Program-made: the position numbers and the translations under genes
In this document: one piece after another, positions 8,434-15,060 of the stretch
Numbering within the stretch: the stretch's first letter is position 1
Layout: the number at the start of each line of letters is the position of its first letter
Notes under the pieces: generated by a model
Database searches by the model: none
Told to the model about the DNA's origin: nothing
Seen by the model: the letters and a program-made list of their open reading frames with translations, nothing else
Assembly (NCBI RefSeq): GCF_900110495.1
Contig: NZ_FODX01000001.1
Coordinates: forward strand, 930,001-994,000
Source: Nitrosovibrio sp. Nv6
GTDB taxonomy: Bacteria; Pseudomonadota; Gammaproteobacteria; Burkholderiales; Nitrosomonadaceae
Direction: 5' to 3'
DNA: 64,000 nt

Positions 8434-10513
8434 AACAGCCGTTGCTCAGCAGGCGGAAACTGCAAGTTTTTTGCCGTCCGCTCACGCCATACTTCAGCGC
8501 AAGTGTGACTGTGGCAATCGCACGATGACTGGCGGTGAATGCGAGGAATGCGGCAAAAAAAAACAAACTTTGCAGCGTAAGGTAGCTGACCGAAGTGGAG
8601 TATCCGAAGTCCCGCTGATCATGCCAGAAGTTCCGAGTACACGCGGCCAACCGTTCGGCTCCGCTACCTGTATGTTCGTTGAGCCCCGTTTTGGCCAAGA
8701 CTTAAGCAAGGTTCGCGTGAGCCCAGCCCAGCCGGGGGTTGTGCAGGCTCATCTTGTCTTGGGGCAACCGGGGGACCGGTTTGAGCGGGAGGCGGACTTA
8801 GTCGCGGACTCGATTATGCAATTCCCCATCGCTCGTAGCGGGCGATCACAGCCTCTCCCCGTATCGATAGGGTTCGAGTCCTTACATCGGGCTTCGGACG
8901 AGTCTGCTTCGAACGCACCTACAGACGGGGCGGATCAGACGACGGACATTGCCAAAGCCACGGCAGACGGGGAAGAAACGGAGGGCAGTCCCGAATACGT
9001 CGCCGCGCTGCTGCTGGAGACAGATGACCTGGAGGCCGACTCAGGGGCGCAGGCGCCTGAGGAGCAGTCGACCACTCCAAGGTTATCCCCGACTGAAGCG
9101 CGTGATGAAGCGACAATGCAGGCTCGAGAGCTACCCGGTCAAACGCCCAAGGTATTATCCTCGAACCTCGCATCGAGGATTGACGCACTCCGCAGCGGTG
9201 GGCAGCCGCTTTCAACCTCGAGCCGAGACTTCTTCGAGCCGCGCTTCGGTCATGATCTCAGTCGCGTGCGGGTCCATACCGGGGCGGAGGCGGACCAATT
9301 GGCTCGCTCCGTCCAGGCGAGGGCTTTCACCATCGGGCGCGACGTGGTGTTCGGCGAAGGACACTACCAGCCAGCGTCGCCGACAGGCCAGTGGTTGATG
9401 GCGCACGAACTCACGCACGTGCTTCAGCAGCAAGAGGGGCTGTCTCGTTCGCCAGCGCAAGGCATTCAGGTGCAGCACACTGGGCGGCCTCAGCTTCAAG
9501 GCGGCTTCTGGGGGAAAGTGTGGGGTGGGATTAAGAAGGGGACCCGTGCCGTCTGGGGTGGAATCAAGAAGGGAGCCAGCGCCGCCTGGGGCGGGATCAA
9601 GTGGACGGCAGGCAAGGGTTGGAGTGGAATCAAGTGGATGGCAGGCAAGGTTTGGAGTGGAATCAAGTGGACGGCAGGCAAGGGTTGGAACGTACTCAAG
9701 AGCGCCGCAGCGTTAGCCTGGAGTGTAATTGTGAACACTCCTGAGCGGGTCTGGCGGCTCATAAAACATTTGGGGAGCGGCATTGCTGGCATTGGGTCTT
9801 GGCTCTGGGAAGGGCTGAAACTGGCATGGCACCTCGACTTCAAGGGGATGGGAAAGTGGCTACTGGACGGCATCCTTTCCGGCTCCGCCTGGGTCGGCCG
9901 GCTCATCGGTAAGCTTGTCGACATCGCTGGCATTGGAGAAGTTTGGGATCTCTTGTTTCAGATCATCAAATTCAACACACGGACATTGACCTCCGGTGAG
10001 ACGAGCGAGGCAAAAAAGACCTTCAAGAGCAGCATCTCATACTGGCAGGTGAGGGTAGATGAGCTCTCATTGATCGCGCATATAGGGGCTGCATTTGAGG
10101 GTGGCGGGAATATGGGTGTGACCACCTTCCATACCATCAACTTCAACCGAAAGATCGAAGCCATGCCCGGAAGCCCTGACATGCACTGGCTGACGCACGA
10201 ACTTACCCATGTTTCCCAGTACGAACATGCGGGGTCGCAATATCTTGGAGAAGCTATTCATGCCCAAGCTACGGCTGGTTACGATTACAACGGGCCGAGT
10301 AGACCGCTGTGGCGCCCCTCCACGAACGTCTCCCCCAACCCATCTGGGAAACACTTCCGGCAGTTCAACCGGGAGCAGCAGGCGGACATTGCAGCGGACT
10401 ACTACTACTCGCTATATAACAAAACCGTCACCGCCCCCTCCGGGACGACGTTTACCCCAATCACATCAGATTATGAGCCGGTAGTGGATGAACTCAGGGC
10501 TGGGGATATGTAG
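8426..10513 (+). CDS. carrier C: Cys4 tag + DUF4157 + Trp-rich repeats + second HELTH domain
   Basis: A 695-residue protein, the most diverged carrier. The start chosen is the ATG overlapping the end of the small gene, because MNKTA... then aligns with carrier A (MNEIA...). The tag has the usual four Cys. A stray DUF4157 fragment (EPRFGQDLSKVRV) comes before the FEREADLVADSIM segment, then an acidic linker of about 120 residues, then a full DUF4157 with HELTH at 327-331. Residues 365-430 are six tandem 11-residue units of the form (V/G)W(G/S)GIKxxxxx, followed by more Trp-rich amphipathic sequence to about residue 510. The C-terminal domain has a second HELTH at 591-595 and an EQQADIAADYY segment that could supply another metal ligand. 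The repeats suggest membrane-binding or pore-forming helices, and the tail a metallopeptidase-like fold; both are inferences from pattern. Confidence 0.82.
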   Translation: MNKTAVAQQAETASFLPSAHAILQRKCDCGNRTMTGGECEECGKKKQTLQRKVADRSGVSEVPLIMPEVPSTRGQPFGSATCMFVEPRFGQDLSKVRVSPAQPGVVQAHLVLGQPGDRFEREADLVADSIMQFPIARSGRSQPLPVSIGFESLHRASDESASNAPTDGADQTTDIAKATADGEETEGSPEYVAALLLETDDLEADSGAQAPEEQSTTPRLSPTEARDEATMQARELPGQTPKVLSSNLASRIDALRSGGQPLSTSSRDFFEPRFGHDLSRVRVHTGAEADQLARSVQARAFTIGRDVVFGEGHYQPASPTGQWLMAHELTHVLQQQEGLSRSPAQGIQVQHTGRPQLQGGFWGKVWGGIKKGTRAVWGGIKKGASAAWGGIKWTAGKGWSGIKWMAGKVWSGIKWTAGKGWNVLKSAAALAWSVIVNTPERVWRLIKHLGSGIAGIGSWLWEGLKLAWHLDFKGMGKWLLDGILSGSAWVGRLIGKLVDIAGIGEVWDLLFQIIKFNTRTLTSGETSEAKKTFKSSISYWQVRVDELSLIAHIGAAFEGGGNMGVTTFHTINFNRKIEAMPGSPDMHWLTHELTHVSQYEHAGSQYLGEAIHAQATAGYDYNGPSRPLWRPSTNVSPNPSGKHFRQFNREQQADIAADYYYSLYNKTVTAPSGTTFTPITSDYEPVVDELRAGDM
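9518..9715 (+). repeat. six tandem 33-bp units encoding 11-residue Trp/Gly/Lys repeats
   Basis: Units at 9518, 9551, 9584, 9617, 9650 and 9683 translate as VWGGIKKGTRA, VWGGIKKGASA, AWGGIKWTAGK, GWSGIKWMAGK, VWSGIKWTAGK and GWNVLKSAAAL. Eleven residues equal three alpha-helical turns, so Trp and Ile fall on one face and Lys on another. Units 4 and 5 are nearly identical in DNA, a sign of recent expansion. Confidence 0.92.
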
Positions 10514-10561
10514 CACGTAGCCAATTAACAGATAAATAACAAAGAGAAACCAAAAACCAAT

Positions 10562-10628
10562 GGGGTCAGACACGATTGATAAATTATCAGGCTTTGACCA
10601 AATATCGGATGCTTTAGTTACTGAATTT
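10562..10628 (+). repeat. leader repeat R2 before carrier D
   Basis: Nearly identical to the leaders before carriers B and E, from GGGGTCAGACACGATTGATA to the ATG. It has one extra T (GTTACTG instead of GTACTG), which by chance puts an upstream ATG in frame with the gene. No Shine-Dalgarno sequence is visible. Confidence 0.88.
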
Positions 10629-12278
10629 ATGAGTAACAGCCTGACAACTGAAAGCAAAGCTGGGCAAAGCTCAATGCCCTTCAGAGCAGGGAGAATACTG
10701 CAGCGCAAGTGTGACTGCGGCAATCACACCGTGGCAGGAAGAGAATGCGCGGAATGCGGGAAAGAGCATGGCCTTCAGCGGCGAATCATCGAAGGGAATA
10801 GTTCGGGTCTCAATACATTCCCGCTTATTCCATCAATACAGCGCAAACTCACCATCGGCGCAAGTGACGATCCGCTGGAGCAGGAAGCCGACCGAATTGC
10901 CGATCAGGTGATGTCAATGTCAGCAAATCCGTTAACTGGCACCTCACTCCCAAGGATTCAACGTTTTACCGGTCGATCGGCAAGGGAAACTGATGTGGCG
11001 CCTCTGAGCGTGGATCGCGTTCTCACCAGTTCCGGTTATCCATTGGAGCCTTCGCTAAGACAGGATATGGAGCAGCGATTCGGCCATGATTTTTCGCGTG
11101 TGCGCGTACATTCTGGTCCCGCTGCGGAGCAGTCAGCTCGAGACGTAAATGCTTATGCGTATACAGTAGGAAATAACGTTGTGTTTGGAGCTGGGCAATA
11201 TGCGTCAAGTACGGTGCAGGAACAACGTCTGGTGGCACACGAACTAGCGCACGTGGTCCAGCAATCCGAGTTATTCCCGGGAGAAAACCAAAGCCCAAGA
11301 AGCGCTGAGAATAATGTAGAACGCGAAACAGAAACAGAGAACGCCGCCACACCGCAACTCGTCTCTCCCTCAAATTCAACCCAAGCCCCAAGCGCGGGGC
11401 AGTTCCCAGTCTTAAAAGAAACGCGGCCTATCCTACAGCGCTGGAAGATCGATGGAGACCTAGCCACTTCGGATAATTCTAATGACACTTTGGGTCAACT
11501 CGCCCAAAAAGCCGGTGCGCAATTCAATGATTGGAAATGCATCAAGCCGATCAGCATGCGGACTTCTACTTTAGCCAAACCGCCCACCAACTTCAATGAC
11601 CGCTACGAGCTTTACGTGCAGATCGGCGACAAGTTTGACATTTCAAATCTCACTGCCGCGGAAGGGCTCATGGAAGGACTCGTAAGAGCCTTCCTATTAA
11701 GAACCTTCCTATCAATCTACCTATTCGATGATGGTAAGGAAGCTAAGGACGCCAAAGTTGCCAAGTTGTTCTACCCTGGTAGCGTATCTAGCCGAAATGC
11801 AGATTCTGACTTCGATAACACCTCTGATTCAGGTAGTAGGCCGATCATAAATATGGTGATATTCGGGCATGCCCACGGCGGCATGATGTGGGGTGACGCG
11901 TCTAGGTTCGCGCCTGCGGATTTTGACCCGGAGGAACCTAAACAAAGTTTTACGCTAGCGCACGCTGGGCTATTTCCACGCCGCTGTTGGTTCAGTCGCG
12001 ATGCCTCTGTGCGCGCAGTTGGGTGTGATTCAGAGACGTGGGGTCGAGACTTCGCTGCCCATTACCTGCGTAAGGGCGCTAGCGTTATTACTACAACTAG
12101 ATCAGTCCGACCTACGTGCACCGCTCCCTTGCGCGTCAGGGGCGTTTGCCAAAGGTACGATGGTCTCGATTTCGCCTCTTCTTTCGAAAGCGATGCAGAG
12201 AGTTTGGACGGTCCATTTTCGACTGCTGCTGACTTTCACGACAGCAGATTCTGGCAAACGATCGAAGGCAAACTATGA
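10629..12278 (+). CDS. carrier D: Cys4 tag + DUF4157 + caspase-like domain
   Basis: A 549-residue carrier. Tag Cys at 28, 30, 40 and 43; DUF4157 ends in HELAH at 204-208. A linker rich in Ser, Glu and Pro leads to a segment DTLGQLAQKAGAQFNDWKC that looks LysM-like. The C-terminal domain has GHAHGG (His 414 and 416) after a hydrophobic strand (INMVIF) and, about 50 residues later, RAVGCDS with Cys 466, then WGRDFAAHYLRKGASVITTT. The order strand-His-Gly, strand-Cys, helix, GAxxVIxTT is that of clan CD (caspase/CHAT-like) cysteine proteases. I infer a caspase-like protease effector; the sequence identity is too distant to be sure. The start at 10629 is preferred over an in-frame ATG at 10560 because carriers B and E can only start at the equivalent codon. 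The stop overlaps the start of a broken tube-gene copy (ATGA), showing that D once lay directly before the tube gene. Confidence 0.8.
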   Translation: MSNSLTTESKAGQSSMPFRAGRILQRKCDCGNHTVAGRECAECGKEHGLQRRIIEGNSSGLNTFPLIPSIQRKLTIGASDDPLEQEADRIADQVMSMSANPLTGTSLPRIQRFTGRSARETDVAPLSVDRVLTSSGYPLEPSLRQDMEQRFGHDFSRVRVHSGPAAEQSARDVNAYAYTVGNNVVFGAGQYASSTVQEQRLVAHELAHVVQQSELFPGENQSPRSAENNVERETETENAATPQLVSPSNSTQAPSAGQFPVLKETRPILQRWKIDGDLATSDNSNDTLGQLAQKAGAQFNDWKCIKPISMRTSTLAKPPTNFNDRYELYVQIGDKFDISNLTAAEGLMEGLVRAFLLRTFLSIYLFDDGKEAKDAKVAKLFYPGSVSSRNADSDFDNTSDSGSRPIINMVIFGHAHGGMMWGDASRFAPADFDPEEPKQSFTLAHAGLFPRRCWFSRDASVRAVGCDSETWGRDFAAHYLRKGASVITTTRSVRPTCTAPLRVRGVCQRYDGLDFASSFESDAESLDGPFSTAADFHDSRFWQTIEGKL

Positions 12279-12369
12279 CCACCTTTCCCCGCTCTCCCCG
12301 CCTTCTTAATGGCGCCATTATCGGACTTGATCCGGCTAATCCGCTCGCCAGCGTGATTGCCTTCCAACA
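12275..12369 (+). pseudogene. 5' remnant of the eCIS tube/hub gene
   Basis: Translation gives MTTFPRSPRLLNGAIIGLDP and continues ANPLASVIAFQ, against the intact gene's MTAFPRSPRLIKGAIVGLDP...NPLASVIVFQ further right. Similarity stops at about codon 31, where the leader repeat of carrier E begins. The remnant still overlaps the stop of carrier D by ATGA, the arrangement used elsewhere in this operon, so it marks the ancestral D-tube junction that was broken when the carrier E unit was placed here. Confidence 0.92.
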
Positions 12370-12378
12370 AAAACTAAT

Positions 12379-12443
12379 GGGTCAGACACGATTGATAAAT
12401 TATCAGGCTTTGACCAAATATGGGATGCTTTAGTACTGGATTT
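12379..12443 (+). repeat. leader repeat R3 before carrier E
   Basis: The third copy of the leader, from GGGTCAGACACGATTGATAA to the ATG of carrier E, with single-base differences (ATATGGGATG for ATATCGGATG; CTGGATTT for CTGAATTT). It begins exactly where the broken tube gene loses similarity, so its left edge is the recombination boundary. As in the other copies, no ribosome site is evident. Confidence 0.88.
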
Positions 12444-13850
12444 ATGAGTAACAGCCCGACAACTGAAAGCAAAGCTGGGCAAAGCTCAATGCACTTCAGA
12501 GCAGGGAGAATTCTGCAGCGCAAGTGTGACTGCAATCACACCGTAGCAGGAGGGGAATGCGCGGAATGCGGGAAGAAAGAACATAGCCTCCAGCGGCAAA
12601 TCATCGAAGGGAATGGTTCGGGTCTCAATACATTCCCGCTTATTCCATCAATACAGCGCAAGCTCTCCATTGGGGCAAGTGACGACCCGCTGGAACAGGA
12701 AGCCGACCGCATTGCCGATCAGGTGCTATCAATGCCCGCAAATCCGCCAGTTGGCACTTCACCTCCACGGGTTCAACGTTTTACTGGTCCAGTGTCTACG
12801 GAAACTGATGTGGCTCCCCCTAGCGTGGATCGTGTTCTCGCTAGTCTGGGCCAACCGCTCGAGCCTGCGCTACGGCAAAATATGGAACAGCGCTTCGGCT
12901 ATGACTTTTCGGGCGTACGAGTGCATTCTGGTTCCGCCGCCGAGCAATCAGCGCGAGACGTGAACGCCAGTGCTTATACTGTGGGGCACAACGTTGTGTT
13001 TGGCGCTGGGCAGTTCATGCCTGCCACAGAAAAAGGCCGGCGGTTAATTGCACATGAGCTTGTCCATGTGCTTCAACAGGGAGGTGCGTCCTCCCCGATT
13101 GAGGATAAGGCGTCAAGCCTTGGCTCGGTTCGCGCTCACGCGGAAAGTGAGACTTACACGGGTAGCAGGGGCAGTATTGGCGACCTGCAGAAGCCAGGGC
13201 AGAAACTTGCACGCTCAGCTCAACCTATTAGCGGAGCCCCTAGAATCTTGAGACGCACCCCGATCTTTGACCCGAACTGCGGCGAATATGATCGCTGCAA
13301 AGTGATTGAACCCTTGAGGGCAGCTAACCAGTTGGTGGATAGAGTGCTGGCGGAGCTACCACCGCTCGCTTCGGGCGCGGTTACAACTGGACGAATCGTC
13401 GACTTGCTGAATGTGCACTTTCACGATCCTTCGAATGTGGCTCAACGTGCGGTAGTTGTGCTCAGCAATTACCAGGCGATTAAAGCGGAGCTGAATGCGA
13501 ACATTCGTTTCATATGTCATCCGCCGGCGGAGGACTGTACTTCCAATGACGGGCGCGTCGGCGCTTTTACCGGAGACCGGCCGGGCGGTGACATCAGTCT
13601 TTGCAATGGCTATCACACTGCAGACTGTCGAGAGCAGGCGCGCATGCTGATCCACGAAATTTGCCACCACATCCCCGCGACGCGTATTGACCACGCCTAT
13701 GTACACGAATCGGGTTACATGGCTCTCCCAGCCGACCAGGCCACTGAGAATCCGGATACTTATGCGCAGTTTGCCAAAATGGTCTTTTTAGGTACACCTG
13801 CTTGCAAAGATTGTAGTGCAGAAGTTCAGCTCAGGCCGGGGCAGTATTAA
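12444..13850 (+). CDS. carrier E: Cys4 tag + DUF4157 + M35/aspzincin-like protease domain
   Basis: A 468-residue carrier. The tag is like those of B and D but one Gly is missing after the second Cys (CDCNHT instead of CDCGNHT). DUF4157 ends in HELVH at 204-208. After a Ser-rich linker, the C-terminal domain (about 270-468) has HEICHH at 404-409, followed by IDHAY with Asp 416 twelve residues after the first His, and NPDTYAQFAKMV near the end. HExxH plus a downstream Asp in a D-x-A-Y context and an N-x-D-x-Y-x-x-F helix are the marks of aspzincin metallo-endopeptidases (M35, including the lysine-specific group). Six or more Cys suggest disulfides. I infer a protease effector with fairly good support from the motif set. 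The start was chosen by alignment with B and D; an in-frame ATG eight codons earlier lies inside the leader repeat. Confidence 0.83.
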   Translation: MSNSPTTESKAGQSSMHFRAGRILQRKCDCNHTVAGGECAECGKKEHSLQRQIIEGNGSGLNTFPLIPSIQRKLSIGASDDPLEQEADRIADQVLSMPANPPVGTSPPRVQRFTGPVSTETDVAPPSVDRVLASLGQPLEPALRQNMEQRFGYDFSGVRVHSGSAAEQSARDVNASAYTVGHNVVFGAGQFMPATEKGRRLIAHELVHVLQQGGASSPIEDKASSLGSVRAHAESETYTGSRGSIGDLQKPGQKLARSAQPISGAPRILRRTPIFDPNCGEYDRCKVIEPLRAANQLVDRVLAELPPLASGAVTTGRIVDLLNVHFHDPSNVAQRAVVVLSNYQAIKAELNANIRFICHPPAEDCTSNDGRVGAFTGDRPGGDISLCNGYHTADCREQARMLIHEICHHIPATRIDHAYVHESGYMALPADQATENPDTYAQFAKMVFLGTPACKDCSAEVQLRPGQY

Positions 13851-14041
13851 TAAAGCATGAATTCATCACTCAGGAATCTAACTGTAAAGATGAGTACACA
13901 ACCATTAAAGAAAGAAGTTTCAGGCATTGTTTTTATTGCTATGGCTGCAGCTTCTCAATTTCGTCAGCTGCATGCTTTCAGGATGCCCTCTCGCGAACAC
14001 TCAAGCTCACTGAATAGACACAACCCAATGATGAGGAACTC
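13851..14041. other. spacer between carrier E and the tube gene
   Basis: About 190 bases without a convincing gene. A 62-codon frame starts at 13857 but has no similarity I recognise and no operon-like overlap. The last bases, GATGAGGAACTC, provide a Shine-Dalgarno-like AGGA before the tube-gene ATG, unlike the coupled ATGA starts elsewhere. Confidence 0.5.
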
Positions 14042-14692
14042 ATGACCGCCTTCCCCCGCTCTCCCCGCCTCATCAAAGGCGCAATCGTCGGTCTTGACCC
14101 GGTGAATCCGCTCGCCAGCGTGATCGTGTTCCAATACAACCCGGATACCATGACGCGACGTCTGGAGGCGCGTTCGATGGGCGGCGGCGATACGAATGAC
14201 CGGTCCGAAGCTTTTCGCCTTACCGGCCCTCCCAAGGAGACGATTACCCTGAATATCGAGGTAGACGCAACGGATCAACTGGAGGTGGCGAATCCGCTGG
14301 CAGTGGCAAGCGGCGTATCGCCCACACTCGCCGCGCTGGAAGTGCTGCTGTACCCGAAGAGCGAGTTTGTCATCCAAAACGAGATGCGGGCCCGGAACGG
14401 TGATATCGAAATCGTACCACCGGAGGCCCCAATCACTTTATTTGTGTGGGGACCTACACGAGTGCTGCCGGTGCGCGTTACAGGGTTCAGCATTACGGAG
14501 GAAGCCTATGATGTCTATCTCAACCCAATCTTGGCGAAGGTGGACCTGACGCTCGCCGTGTTGAGCTACTTCGACGTGAAAGTTGACAACCCCGGCCACG
14601 ACCTCTTTATGGCGCACCAGATCGCGAAGGAAGCACTGGCCGTTGCGAATCTGCAGAATGCGGTTAACAACGCAGGCGGGCGCGTACTCTAA
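14042..14692 (+). CDS. contractile injection system tube/hub protein (CIS_tube, Afp7-N-like)
   Basis: A 216-residue protein with the family pattern KGAIVGLDP...VIVFQYNPDTMTRRLEAR near the N-terminus, LTGPPKETITLNIEVDA in the middle and a beta-rich C-terminal half ending PILAKVDLTLAVLSYFDV. This matches the contractile injection system tube-protein N-terminal family, corresponding to the N-terminal half of Afp7/Pvc7 in the inner baseplate, where it joins tube and spike. The LysM protein encoded next would be the C-terminal half of Afp7, so here the protein is split in two. A broken copy of its first 31 codons lies after carrier D. Family confidence is high; the exact position in the particle is inferred. 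Confidence 0.88.
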   Translation: MTAFPRSPRLIKGAIVGLDPVNPLASVIVFQYNPDTMTRRLEARSMGGGDTNDRSEAFRLTGPPKETITLNIEVDATDQLEVANPLAVASGVSPTLAALEVLLYPKSEFVIQNEMRARNGDIEIVPPEAPITLFVWGPTRVLPVRVTGFSITEEAYDVYLNPILAKVDLTLAVLSYFDVKVDNPGHDLFMAHQIAKEALAVANLQNAVNNAGGRVL

Positions 14693-14725
14693 ATACATTC
14701 ATTGGCACGTAAAAAGGAGCTCAGG

Positions 14726-15058
14726 GTGGAGATATTTCCTGTTACCAGTCGTTATTACGGAATCGAGACTGCGAAGTACGAGATGCCCCCTCAAAAGGGA
14801 GAAACCCAAACACGTGAAATCGTCTATCTGTGCCGACGCTTTCTTCCTCTATTTTCTTCGCCTGAGGGTGAGCCTGTCTTGACCGAGCATATAGTCACCC
14901 AAGGCGAGCGGCTGGACAACATCACGGCGCGTTATCTAGGCGATCCGGAACAGTTCTGGCGCGTGTGCGATGCGAACAACGCCATGCTTCCCCAGGCGCT
15001 GACAGAGGAAATTGGCCGCCAGCTCCGGATTCCGCTAGATTTGGGAGGCACGATCTGA
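14726..15058 (+). CDS. LysM-domain baseplate protein
   Basis: A 110-residue protein with an N-terminal SRYYGIETAKYEMP segment and a LysM domain (about 60-110: EHIVTQGERLDNITARYLGD, then FWRVCDANNAM). I chose the GTG at 14726, because AAGGAG lies 7 bases before it; an in-frame TTG 24 bases earlier would have no ribosome site. In phage and eCIS baseplates, LysM proteins of this type (gp53-like, Afp7 C-terminal) hold the inner baseplate together and do not act on the cell wall. It sits 33 bases after the tube gene and just before the gpD spike-hub gene, in keeping with this job. Confidence 0.86.
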   Translation: MEIFPVTSRYYGIETAKYEMPPQKGETQTREIVYLCRRFLPLFSSPEGEPVLTEHIVTQGERLDNITARYLGDPEQFWRVCDANNAMLPQALTEEIGRQLRIPLDLGGTI

Positions 15059-15060
15059 TC

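Noticed and set aside
9518..9715. CRISPR-like array
   Set aside because: The 33-bp units are in-frame coding repeats without spacers.
10560..10628. Upstream in-frame start for carrier D
   Set aside because: It lies in the leader repeat and is in frame only because of one extra T; the same region before B and E cannot be read in frame, so the internal ATG is the common start.
6355..12443. Insertion sequence copies between carriers
   Set aside because: No transposase gene, no terminal inverted repeats and no target duplications are visible; the repeats continue into coding sequence, which fits gene duplication better.
13857..14045. A 62-codon gene between carrier E and the tube gene
   Set aside because: No similarity, no convincing ribosome site, and it overlaps the tube-gene start by a few bases in another frame.
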